From positions 1 to 6,734 of the forward strand of contig JAUWLI010000165.1 in assembly GCA_030613765.1 (NCBI GenBank): a stretch of DNA of 6,734 nt, in the 5' to 3' direction. This DNA comes from Phycisphaerae bacterium (GTDB lineage Bacteria; Planctomycetota; Phycisphaerae; Sedimentisphaerales; SG8-4). This document shows, piece by piece, positions 1-5,625 of this stretch (positions within the stretch are counted from its first letter, which is position 1; the number at the start of each line of letters is the position of its first letter). The notes under the pieces are model-generated. The model saw only the letters and a list, made by a program, of their open reading frames with translations, made no database searches and was not told where the DNA came from. The position numbers were made by a program, and so were the translations under genes.

Positions 1-716
1 TTACTGTAGTAGTTATACATCCCGCCACCGCCACCAAGGCCATCATTTCCTGCCGAGTTGCTTGTGAACGTGCAGTTGGTAATCATCGGGCTGCCGTATT
101 TGTTATATATCCCGCCTCCGATATCCGTTTCTTCTTCATAGCGGTTGGCATTACCGCCTGTGATGGTGAAGCCATCGAGCACAGCGGTTTCGTCGCAGCC
201 GCTACCGGTCACAACATGATAGCTATTGTCAGCCCTGTATGGGTCATTGTGTAACTCACGAGGATCGTTTACGTCACTATCGTTACCCGTAAGGTCGCCG
301 CTCAGGATGGTTTCGTATAGTTGGATATCGCGGGCGTCTGGGTTCGGCTCACCAAAGCCGGCGTACCCGCCTTTAATAGTTACGCTGACGATGAGCTGGA
401 ATGTGGCCTCGCGGTCGCCGCTGCCGTTAGGATAAATCGTTTTACTATCGGGTGTGTAAACACCCTGGGCTACACGGATATCATCATTGCTTGAGGCGTC
501 GGCCAGCGCATCCTGAAGATACTTATAAGCCGTCCCCCAACTATGCCCGCTTCCCCACAGTGGCGCATCATCATCGACATAGATAGTTTTTCCCCTGGCA
601 ATCCCACATGCAATTGCCAGCAGTAATGCCGAAATTCCCACCCTTGTTATGAGATTTATTTTGTTAGTTATTTTTTGCCCTCCTGAAAATATTGATGATT
701 TCCCCATTTTAAGCAT
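1..716 (-). CDS. Secreted right-handed beta-helix repeat protein, N-terminal part (runs off window)
   Basis: An open frame of 238 codons runs from ATG at 716 to the window edge without a stop; the C-terminus lies outside. Residues about 26-40 (VGISALLLAIACGIA) form a hydrophobic signal-peptide core after a basic stretch (K19, R25), with likely cleavage near GIA-RG. A Cys at 37 is not in a good lipobox. The mature start TIYVDDDAP (44-52), then YLQDALADA (66-74), VAQGVYTPD (82-90), GGYAGFGEPNPDARDI (116-131) and LDGFTITGGNA (180-190) are typical of planctomycete parallel beta-helix proteins. The last part contains repeating coils, GGGIYN (200-205) ... TNCTFTSNSA (213-222) ... GGGMYN (230-235). 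Such proteins are exported and are thought to act at the surface or on polysaccharides; no catalytic residues are visible here, so substrate and activity are unknown. The start at 716 has GAGG (724-727) 7 bases upstream and an in-frame stop at 729-731; ATG at 707 is also in frame. See the separate entry for the misplaced AGGAGG. Confidence 0.88.
   Translation of the reverse strand, partial: MLKMGKSSIFSGGQKITNKINLITRVGISALLLAIACGIARGKTIYVDDDAPLWGSGHSWGTAYKYLQDALADASSNDDIRVAQGVYTPDSKTIYPNGSGDREATFQLIVSVTIKGGYAGFGEPNPDARDIQLYETILSGDLTGNDSDVNDPRELHNDPYRADNSYHVVTGSGCDETAVLDGFTITGGNANRYEEETDIGGGIYNKYGSPMITNCTFTSNSAGNDGLGGGGGMYNYYS
679..684 (-). promoter_or_regulatory. Strong AGGAGG Shine-Dalgarno inside the beta-helix ORF, followed by ATA
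   Basis: On the minus strand a perfect AGGAGG is followed after 7 bases by ATA (671-669), which is codon 16 of the beta-helix frame. Translation from that ATA would give a compact, ordinary signal peptide (M/I-TNKINLITR then the hydrophobic core). No ATG, GTG or TTG occurs at that place; the nearest in-frame GTG is about 37 bases from the AGGAGG, too far. Either the upstream ATG at 716 is the real start and this is a relic, or ATA is used, or the base was an ATG that has mutated or been misread. Confidence 0.5.
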
Positions 717-775
717 TATTAAGCCTCGCTAAATGTATGGCTATTCTGGGGAAGTGCTAAAAGAAACGCATTTTA

Positions 776-796
776 GCTATCCTCTGCCTGGATAGC
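776..796 (-). other. Stem-loop (7-bp stem, 7-base loop) in the gap before the beta-helix gene
   Basis: GCTATCC (776-782) and GGATAGC (790-796) are perfect inverted copies around a 7-base loop. Neither strand has a proper T-tract directly after the stem; on the minus strand TAAAATGCG follows, with a short T-run only about 10 bases later, so a textbook intrinsic terminator for the DUF456 gene is not supported. If the candidate promoter at 815-842 is real, the hairpin lies in the 5' leader of the beta-helix mRNA. Confidence 0.4.
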
Positions 797-814
797 CGAA
801 AAACATATAAAAAT

Positions 815-842
815 AGCATACCAGATTTTCGCGGAATTGCAA
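815..842 (-). promoter_or_regulatory. Candidate sigma-70-type promoter for the beta-helix gene
   Basis: On the minus strand TTGCAA (842-837, 4/6 to the -35 consensus) and TATGCT (820-815, 4/6 to the -10) are 16 bases apart, and TGG just before the -10 gives an extended -10. Transcription would start near 808 and give a leader of about 90 bases. It lies in the only gap between the DUF456 stop and the beta-helix start. The evidence is motif match only. Confidence 0.28.
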
Positions 843-886
843 GGGAAAAAGGGACCGTGCGAGATGTTTTCACGATTGATATGTCT

Positions 887-1405
887 TTACGGCCAAAAGG
901 CCGCGACTGCGATAGTAGCCCAAATGACAAAGCCGAGAGTGATTTTGATAGTGATGCCGAGCAGTTCACCTATACCGGCGCCAAGGGCCGAGCGGGCCGA
1001 ATCTTTCATTTGCCGGCCGGCTGCCAGTTCGAATAGCCACGCTCCGATACCTGCTCCCACACAGGCGCCGATAAGTGTTCCGAACAAAAGAATGGGGATA
1101 AGAAAAGTGCCAAGAACCGCACCGAAGATAGCGCCTCCAAGTGCTCCAAATGAGCCCCACCACTGTGCGCCGGCTTTTCTCGCGCCGCCCATGCCGCCGA
1201 AGAATTCGAACAATTCGCCAAGCGTAGCCAGCACCCCTATTGCAATCAGCGTGTAGATAGAGAAAACTCCCTCCTGCCACCATGCAAACAGGCAGGTCAT
1301 TATGACGATGAGCCAGTTGCCCGGCAGTGCGAAAAGCACAAGCACAAGGCAAAGAGCATTGACCAGAAGCAGTAAGATTATCCAAAGATAGACCAGATAT
1401 TCCAT
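887..1405 (-). CDS. DUF456 family integral membrane protein
   Basis: A 172-residue, highly hydrophobic protein that I recognise as DUF456 (Pfam PF04306). Hydrophobic stretches lie at about 5-27, 29-43, 50-69, a long Gly/Ala-rich stretch at 84-127, and 142-170. Family-like features are LPGNWLIV (27-34), GELFEFFGGMGGARKAGAQWWG (63-84) and the glycine-zipper region GALGGAIFGAVLGTFL (87-102), GACVGAGIGAWLFEL (113-127), GAGIGELLGI (142-151). The length is usual for the family. No catalytic residues are evident and the family's function is unknown; an inner-membrane location is expected. The ATG at 1405-1403 begins directly with the first membrane segment. No convincing Shine-Dalgarno precedes it: the upstream 30 bases are pyrimidine-rich on this strand. 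It is co-directional with the beta-helix gene (170-base gap) and divergent from the DUF2344-rng operon. An Ala/Pro-rich open frame on the opposite strand is a composition shadow. Confidence 0.85.
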   Translation of the reverse strand: MEYLVYLWIILLLLVNALCLVLVLFALPGNWLIVIMTCLFAWWQEGVFSIYTLIAIGVLATLGELFEFFGGMGGARKAGAQWWGSFGALGGAIFGAVLGTFLIPILLFGTLIGACVGAGIGAWLFELAAGRQMKDSARSALGAGIGELLGITIKITLGFVIWATIAVAAFWP

Positions 1406-1674
1406 TAGCTGATTCTAAAGTAAAAAAAGAGAAAAGCAAGGGCAAATTCATTTGTAACTGTCGCCAAAGCCAGGGCCGGATAATCCCTGTAAGCCGAAAG
1501 CACAATACTGAGAACACAGTTTTAAGAAAAAAAGCTTGTTTTTAATGAGAAGATGGGCATAATGCACAAAAGGCTTGCCAGACGCACTGTATTGCGCCTG
1601 GAGGCCCGGATAACAGGCTGCGAATTGTTATCAGGACAGCCATGAAAACAGAATAAGGGGATACGCACATAACA
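1406..1674. other. Divergent intergenic spacer with no supported gene
   Basis: These 269 bases separate the minus-strand DUF456 gene from the plus-strand operon, so both promoters should lie here, but I found no -35/-10 pair I would defend. Small structures visible are a 5-bp inverted repeat CAGGG/CCCTG (1471-1475 and 1485-1489), an A-run against a T-run around AGCTT (about 1526-1543), and GCATAATGC (1558-1566). A four-codon frame ATG-AAA-ACA-GAA-TAA (1642-1656) precedes the GTG start at 1675; it is too short to call a gene. Confidence 0.5.
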
Positions 1675-2346
1675 GTGTCGAACGAAACTATCCTGTTGGT
1701 AATAAAATTCAAGATAGGAGGGAGCCTGCGGTTCCTCTCACACGCTGAAACGGTCAAGCTTTTTCAGCGGGCCTGCGTTCGCGCCGGTATTAACATGCAA
1801 TACAGCCGGGGTTTCAATCCTCGTCCGAGACTGTCCTTGCCCCTGCCCCGAACTGTCGCCGTTGCCTCGGACGATGATTTACTCTGTCTTCGGGTAAACC
1901 GTGACCCGAACGGGCCGCAAGTCACGGATTACGAGTCACGAATCAAGGACAGGCTCTCCGGCCAATTACCGAAGGATTGTGTTTTGCTTTCAGTCGAGGT
2001 CGCTGAAGCAAAAGTTTCTTATCAGCCTGACTCAGCTGCATATATTTTTTCGGTACAGCCCGAATATATTGACGAGAAGCTAAAGGCTGTGATTGAGCGT
2101 TTGCTCGCAAGTGGAAGTCTGAATCTGCAGCGCAGGGTGGATGCGAACAATTTGAAATTCAAAAATGTAGACGTCAGGCCTTTCTTGAAATCGATTGAAA
2201 TAGGTGATAAATCATTAGTTGTTGAATGTAAAATCAGTTCGTCCGGTACGGTACGAGTTGACGAGATTCTAAAACTGCTGGAACTCGACACGGACAAGTT
2301 GACAGCGCCGATTAGACGCACAAACGTGAAATGGCAGGTTAATTAA
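1675..2346 (+). CDS. DUF2344 / TIGR03936 radical-SAM-associated protein
   Basis: A 223-residue protein of the DUF2344 family (Pfam PF10105, TIGR03936). The diagnostic N-terminal block is clear: KIGGSLRFLSHAETVKLFQRACVRAGINM, then QYSRGFNPRPRLSLPLPRTVAVASDDDLLCLRV (residues 13-74). The family is usually fused to, or encoded beside, a B12-binding radical SAM protein (TIGR03960) and often lies next to rng, as here; its biochemical role is not established, although an RNA-related job is suggested by context. No radical SAM partner is in the window, because the gene on the left is a divergent membrane protein. The start is GTG at 1675, the only usual start codon after the in-frame stop at 1654-1656; AAGGGG at 1655-1660 is 14 bases away, so initiation looks weak. 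The segment at residues 83-92 is encoded by a tandem heptamer repeat (separate entry). The gap to rng is 34 bases, indicating an operon. Confidence 0.87.
   Translation: MSNETILLVIKFKIGGSLRFLSHAETVKLFQRACVRAGINMQYSRGFNPRPRLSLPLPRTVAVASDDDLLCLRVNRDPNGPQVTDYESRIKDRLSGQLPKDCVLLSVEVAEAKVSYQPDSAAYIFSVQPEYIDEKLKAVIERLLASGSLNLQRRVDANNLKFKNVDVRPFLKSIEIGDKSLVVECKISSSGTVRVDEILKLLELDTDKLTAPIRRTNVKWQVN
1921..1948 (+). repeat. Four tandem degenerate heptamers inside the DUF2344 gene
   Basis: The stretch reads as GTCACGG-ATTACGA-GTCACGA-ATCAAGG, four consecutive 7-base units with consensus about RTYACGA. It encodes VTDYESRIKD (residues 83-92) in the gene's frame, just before RLSGQLPKDC, in a region where the family varies in length. 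The flanking GTGAC (1901-1905) makes an inverted pair with GTCAC (1921-1925). Because 28 bases is not a multiple of three, the array by itself does not equal a clean in-frame insertion. Confidence 0.6.
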
Positions 2347-2350
2347 TCTT

Positions 2351-2371
2351 GAATCGAGACACGAGTTACGA
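2351..2371 (+). repeat. Three tandem heptamers abutting the rng ribosome binding site
   Basis: GAATCGA-GACACGA-GTTACGA is three 7-base units of the same type as those at 1921-1948. The last A of the array (2371) is also the first base of AGGGG (2371-2375), which lies 5 bases before the rng ATG and is its Shine-Dalgarno. The repeat therefore fills most of the 34-base gap between the DUF2344 gene and rng. Confidence 0.55.
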
Positions 2372-2380
2372 GGGGAAGTA

Positions 2381-3907
2381 ATGACAAGAGAAATGCTTAT
2401 AAATGTAGCTGAGAGCGAGGAGTGCAGGGTTGCGGTCGTTGAGGGAGGTTCCCTTGAAGAGCTGTACGTGGAAAGAGCGAGTATCGGCAGCCACGTCGGC
2501 AGTGTATATAAGGGAAAGGTGGCAAATATTGAATCCGGGATACAGGCCGCTTTTGTTGATTTTGGGATAGGTAGAAATGGTTTCCTTCACATCAGTGACC
2601 TGCACCCTCGGTATTTTACCAAGTCCGGCGGTGGGCGTGCCGACAACATCGGCAGGAGAAAATCCCTAAAGCAGAGGCCCCCTATTCAGGATTGCCTTCG
2701 TAAGGGACAGGAACTCGTCGTTCAGGTAACAAAGGAAGGGGTAAGGACAAAAGGGCCAACCCTTAGCACATATCTTGCTTTGCCCGGCAAGTACCTGGTT
2801 ATGATGCCCTGGATGCACAAGCACGGGATTTCACACAAGATTGAGGATGAAGATGAGCGCAAGAGGCTACGCCAGATTCTCACCCAGAGTAAACCGCCCA
2901 AAGGTATAGGATTTATCATCAGAACGGCAGGGCAGGGCTGCTCCAAAAGGGACATACAAAACGATTTGAAATATCTTAAACGCTTGTGGACCGCTATTGA
3001 AAAAAGGATAGATTCTGAGCGGGCCCCGGGCGAGCTTTACCAGGAATCCGACCTGGTTATCAGGACCATCAGGGATGTCTTTAACAGTAAGATAAGCAAA
3101 ATAATATGCGATTCCGAAACGGTGGTTCGAAAAATCAGGGATTTTCTCGCAATTGCCACTCCGCGATTAAGGAAAAGGGCAATCTATTATGATGGCAACG
3201 TACCGCTGTTTCACAAGTATAAAATTGAGGGCGAGATTACTAAGGTCCAGTCTCGAACGGTCGAGCTTAAAGCCGGCGGTTCAATCGTAATAGAGCAGAC
3301 CGAGGCAATGGTCTCGATTGATGTCAATAGTGGCAGACACCGAAAGCCTAAAAGCGCCGAACAGACCGCTTACGAGACAAATATGGAGGCCGCTACTGAA
3401 ATTGCACGACAACTTAGACTCCGAGACCTGGGCGGACTCATCATCTGCGATTTTATTGATATGCAGAGTGAAAAACACCGCAGGGATGTGGAAAAAGTTT
3501 TTCGCACCGCCGCCAAGGCAGACCGCGCCCGTTCCAGAATACTGAGGATGAGCAGATTCGGTGTCCTCGAAATGACACGCCAGAGAATTCGCCCTTCCCT
3601 GCAGTCAAGCACATATCTGGCGTGCCCTCATTGTGCCGGTTCCGGTTTTGTCAAAAGTCATGAGTCGTTAGCTATTGAGGTTATTCGGCTGTTGAATCTT
3701 TCGGCATCGCAGGAACAGATAAAACGAATCGAGCTGTTTGTCTCGCCCGAAGTGGCGGACTATCTCCAGAATGCGAAGAGGGCACTGATTGCCCAGATTG
3801 AGCAGCTTACCGAGAAGCAGGTGATTATCCATTCGGCACCGGATTATACCGGAGAAAAACACGAGTTGGTCTGTTATAATGAACGTGGTAGTGTCGTAAA
3901 AATATAA
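2381..3907 (+). CDS. rng: Ribonuclease E/G family endoribonuclease
   Basis: A 508-residue RNase E/G, of RNase G-like length without the long C-terminal degradosome scaffold of E. coli RNase E. It cleaves single-stranded AU-rich RNA, matures rRNA and starts mRNA decay in the cytoplasm. An S1 RNA-binding domain lies at about 37-130 (VGSVYKGKVANIESGIQAAFVDFG ... LVVQV), with a basic insert at about 79-105. R181-T182 (IIRTAG) match the 5'-monophosphate sensor. The DNase I-like catalytic motifs VSIDVNSG and GGLIICDFIDM supply D314 and D357, with the same 43-residue spacing as D303/D346 of E. coli RNase E. CPHC (C415, C418) is the Zn-link at the dimer interface. All key residues are present. The ATG at 2381 has AGGGG 5 bases upstream. 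It follows the DUF2344 gene by 34 bases, an often-seen pairing. The toxin-antitoxin pair begins 42 bases after its stop, and its last codons contain a possible promoter. Confidence 0.95.
   Translation: MTREMLINVAESEECRVAVVEGGSLEELYVERASIGSHVGSVYKGKVANIESGIQAAFVDFGIGRNGFLHISDLHPRYFTKSGGGRADNIGRRKSLKQRPPIQDCLRKGQELVVQVTKEGVRTKGPTLSTYLALPGKYLVMMPWMHKHGISHKIEDEDERKRLRQILTQSKPPKGIGFIIRTAGQGCSKRDIQNDLKYLKRLWTAIEKRIDSERAPGELYQESDLVIRTIRDVFNSKISKIICDSETVVRKIRDFLAIATPRLRKRAIYYDGNVPLFHKYKIEGEITKVQSRTVELKAGGSIVIEQTEAMVSIDVNSGRHRKPKSAEQTAYETNMEAATEIARQLRLRDLGGLIICDFIDMQSEKHRRDVEKVFRTAAKADRARSRILRMSRFGVLEMTRQRIRPSLQSSTYLACPHCAGSGFVKSHESLAIEVIRLLNLSASQEQIKRIELFVSPEVADYLQNAKRALIAQIEQLTEKQVIIHSAPDYTGEKHELVCYNERGSVVKI
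3872..3880 (+). promoter_or_regulatory. Candidate extended -10 promoter for the toxin-antitoxin pair, inside the 3' end of rng
   Basis: TGTTATAAT is a perfect extended -10 (TGnTATAAT) with TATAAT at 3875-3880. No good -35 lies at the expected distance, which is tolerated for extended -10 promoters. Transcription would start near 3887, about 63 bases before the mntA ATG. The same bases encode Cys-Tyr-Asn near the rng C-terminus, so the match could be chance. Confidence 0.38.
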
Positions 3908-3913
3908 CAAAAG

Positions 3914-3932
3914 TATTGCAATGGCAACAATA
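3914..3932 (+). promoter_or_regulatory. Interrupted palindrome upstream of mntA, possible operator
   Basis: TATTG (3914-3918) and CAATA (3928-3932) are inverted arms around a 9-base centre. An alternative inner pairing is TTGC/GCAA (3916-3919 and 3924-3927). The element lies 17 bases before the mntA start and just downstream of the candidate promoter, a place where toxin-antitoxin pairs often carry an autoregulatory site. Five-base arms are short, so this is only suggestive. Confidence 0.25.
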
Positions 3933-3949
3933 CACATGGCAGTAGAATA

Positions 3950-4249
3950 ATGAAACGGGGAAAAGTAATTGAGATCTTGAGAAAAGAAATGCCATATTGT
4001 GTTTCTGAGTATGGAGTAAAGAGAATAGGTCTGTTTGGTTCTTATGCAAAAGGAACACCGACCAAAGGCAGTGATATAGATATTCTGGTCGAGTTTGAAA
4101 AACCGATAGGTCTTAAATTTATGGAGTTTGCTGAATATCTTGAGGACCTTTTAGGTACAACGGTTGACATTCTCACTCCCGCCGGCCTGGAGGCGATAAG
4201 GATTGATCAAGTGGCCAGAAATATTACGGAGAGTATAGTATATGTCTGA
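3950..4249 (+). CDS. mntA: MntA-like minimal nucleotidyltransferase, antitoxin of a HepT/MntA pair
   Basis: A 99-residue protein of the MNT (minimal nucleotidyltransferase) family. The signature GSx10DxD is complete: G30-S31, then D42 and D44 (SDIDILVEF), with a likely third acidic residue D73 in TVDILT. In characterised HepT/MntA systems this enzyme uses ATP to AMPylate a tyrosine of the partner HEPN toxin and so silences it; that role is inferred here from intact motifs and partner. It acts in the cytoplasm in a complex with HepT. The ATG at 3950 is the first in-frame ATG, but no good Shine-Dalgarno precedes it; the start overlaps by one base the stop of a 9-codon frame at 3921-3950 (TAATG), which might allow coupling. 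Its last 8 bases overlap hepT. It is AT-rich relative to rng and kdsD (the line 3961-4020 is 18/60 GC by hand count), suggesting later acquisition. Confidence 0.9.
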   Translation: MKRGKVIEILRKEMPYCVSEYGVKRIGLFGSYAKGTPTKGSDIDILVEFEKPIGLKFMEFAEYLEDLLGTTVDILTPAGLEAIRIDQVARNITESIVYV

Positions 4250-4583
4250 AAGAACAGATATAGAATATCTTGCAGATACTAAAGAAGCCGTGCTAAGAAT
4301 AAATGCTTACACACAAGATTTAACTTTTGAACAGTTTTTAGAGGACAAAAAAACCCAGGATGCCGTGGTTCGTAATCTTGAAGTCATAGGTGAAGCAGTA
4401 AAGAATATTTCAGAAGAATCGAAATCCAGGTTTCCCCAAATTCCCTGGAAAGATTTGGCAGGCGTTAGAGATAAACTGATACATCATTATTTCGGTGTCA
4501 ATTTTGACATCGTATGGAACATAGTTAAACAAGAACTGCCGGAACTCCTCTCACAGCTTGAAGAAATCTTAAAGACCGAATAA
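4242..4583 (+). CDS. hepT: HepT-like HEPN ribonuclease toxin (DUF86)
   Basis: A 113-residue, mostly helical HEPN/DUF86 protein. The RNase signature Rx4HxY is intact: R76, H81 and Y83 in GVRDKLIHHYF. The block NLEVIGEAVKNIS (45-57), followed by IPWKDLAGVRDKLIHHYFGVNFDIVW, is typical of HepT. Active HEPN toxins are metal-independent RNases that act as dimers; in studied pairs the cognate MNT protein AMPylates a tyrosine in or by the Rx4HxY motif, here presumably Y83. The ATG at 4242 overlaps the end of mntA by 8 bases, and GGAGAG (4228-4233) is 8 bases upstream, so antitoxin and toxin are translationally linked with the antitoxin first. The gene is AT-rich (hand counts 35-40% GC per line). It ends 19 bases before kdsD, so readthrough into the Kdo genes is likely. 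No truncation is visible; the toxin appears functional. Confidence 0.92.
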   Translation: MSERTDIEYLADTKEAVLRINAYTQDLTFEQFLEDKKTQDAVVRNLEVIGEAVKNISEESKSRFPQIPWKDLAGVRDKLIHHYFGVNFDIVWNIVKQELPELLSQLEEILKTE

Positions 4584-4602
4584 TTCGAGGTATTAGTAAC
4601 AA

Positions 4603-5580
4603 GTGAAATTCGACTTGGATTATGCACGAGAAGTAATCAAAGCAGAGGCCGAGGCCATAGGTTCTGTAACGCCGATTGTAGATGCTTCTTTTGCCGAGGC
4701 CGCCGGGATGATTTATAACTGCACCGGCTCCTGCATAGTAAGCGGCATCGGTAAAGCGGGCATAATCGGGCAGAAAATAAGCGCAACAATGGCTTCGACC
4801 GGCACGCCGAGCCATTTCCTTCATCCCGTTGAGGCCGTTCACGGCGACCTTGGCAGGCTGCGCAAAGACGATATAGTGATTGTACTAAGCTACGGCGGCG
4901 AAACCGATGAGGTCACTCGCCTCATAAATCTCGTCAAGCAATTGGAGATTAAACTTATAGCGATAACAGGCGACAGTGATTCAACTCTGAGCAGGCACGC
5001 CGACGTCGTCCTTTGTATGGGACAAATAAACGAGGCCTGTCCGCTTGGCGTCGCTCCCAGTGTTTCTACCGCTTGTATGTTGGCAATTGGTGATGCCCTC
5101 GCCTTTACCGTTATGAAGGCACGTAATTTTAGCGTTGAAGATTACGCACGCTTTCATCCGGGCGGCTCTCTTGGCGCCAAGCTGATGACGGTTGAGCAGT
5201 CGATGATGTTCAGGCCGGGCGAAAAATTGCCTCTCACACAAGTCACTGACACGGTTGAAGAATTGCTTGAAAAAACCAGCGATGTAAAACGCCACGGTGC
5301 TGTTATGGTCGTTGATAAGGACGGCAGGCTGGCCGGCATAATTACTGATGCCGACCTCAGACGATTAGTGACACAACAGGGACAGCAGGCTTTCGGATTC
5401 AAAGCCTCTGACATTATGACTGCCGATTGCAAGAAAATAAGGGCCGATGCACTCGCTGCAGAGGCGACAGCTATTTTTCACAAGTATAGAATTGACGACC
5501 TGCCTGTTGTTGACGCAGACAACAGGCCTGTCGGCCTGATCGATGTACAGGATATTGTGACCATAAAAGTAGTGGGATAA
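4603..5580 (+). CDS. kdsD: D-arabinose-5-phosphate isomerase (KpsF/GutQ/KdsD family)
   Basis: A 325-residue SIS-CBS-CBS protein, the usual length for the family. It converts ribulose-5-phosphate to arabinose-5-phosphate, the first committed step to Kdo for the LPS inner core. The SIS domain spans about 37-170 with GIGKAG (48-53), STGTPSHFLHPVEAVHGDLG (65-84), LSYGGETDEV (95-104) and EACPLGVAPS (144-153), then YARFHPGGSLG (181-191). K51, E103, E144 and H185 correspond at a constant offset of 8 to the E. coli KdsD catalytic set K59, E111, E152 and H193. Two CBS repeats follow at about 205-260 and 270-325 (GIITDADLRRLV; DDLPVVDADNRPVGLIDVQDIV). The start is GTG at 4603 with GAGG 12 bases upstream, a somewhat long spacing; no better in-frame start is seen. 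KdsD and the paralogues KpsF and GutQ cannot be told apart by motif; the downstream kdsC and lptC-like genes favour KdsD. Confidence 0.94.
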   Translation: MKFDLDYAREVIKAEAEAIGSVTPIVDASFAEAAGMIYNCTGSCIVSGIGKAGIIGQKISATMASTGTPSHFLHPVEAVHGDLGRLRKDDIVIVLSYGGETDEVTRLINLVKQLEIKLIAITGDSDSTLSRHADVVLCMGQINEACPLGVAPSVSTACMLAIGDALAFTVMKARNFSVEDYARFHPGGSLGAKLMTVEQSMMFRPGEKLPLTQVTDTVEELLEKTSDVKRHGAVMVVDKDGRLAGIITDADLRRLVTQQGQQAFGFKASDIMTADCKKIRADALAAEATAIFHKYRIDDLPVVDADNRPVGLIDVQDIVTIKVVG

Positions 5581-5625
5581 ATAAAACGGATCATCGAGAA
5601 CCAAGTTTCTTTCGTTAAGATTACT

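Noticed and set aside
226..435. 69-residue plus-strand open frame
   Set aside because: Shadow of the beta-helix gene on the opposite strand, which shows clear family sequence across the same bases.
886..903. GGCC-AAAA-GGCC hairpin at the end of the DUF456 gene as terminator
   Set aside because: A short 4-5 bp stem lying in the last codons, with no T-tract after it on the minus strand.
837..1256. 139-residue plus-strand open frame, rich in Ala/Pro
   Set aside because: It lies antisense to the DUF456 gene; its Ala/Pro/Ser content mirrors the Gly/Ala codons of the real gene, and no family or Shine-Dalgarno is seen.
966..1517. 183-residue minus-strand open frame overlapping the DUF456 gene
   Set aside because: Out-of-frame reading of the DUF456 gene; Arg/Cys/Trp/His-rich with no membrane segments or known motif.
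1625..1654. TTGTTA with a CAGAAT -10 as promoter of the DUF2344-rng operon
   Set aside because: 18-base spacer and only 4/6 match in the -10; not better than chance in AT-rich spacer DNA.
1642..1656. Four-codon leader frame (MKTE) before the DUF2344 gene
   Set aside because: Too short, no ribosome binding site, and no structure suggesting attenuation.
1900..1926. CGTGAC/GTCACG inverted repeat with inner CCCG/CGGG as a regulatory hairpin
   Set aside because: Lies inside coding sequence, and one arm is part of the heptamer array, which explains it more simply.
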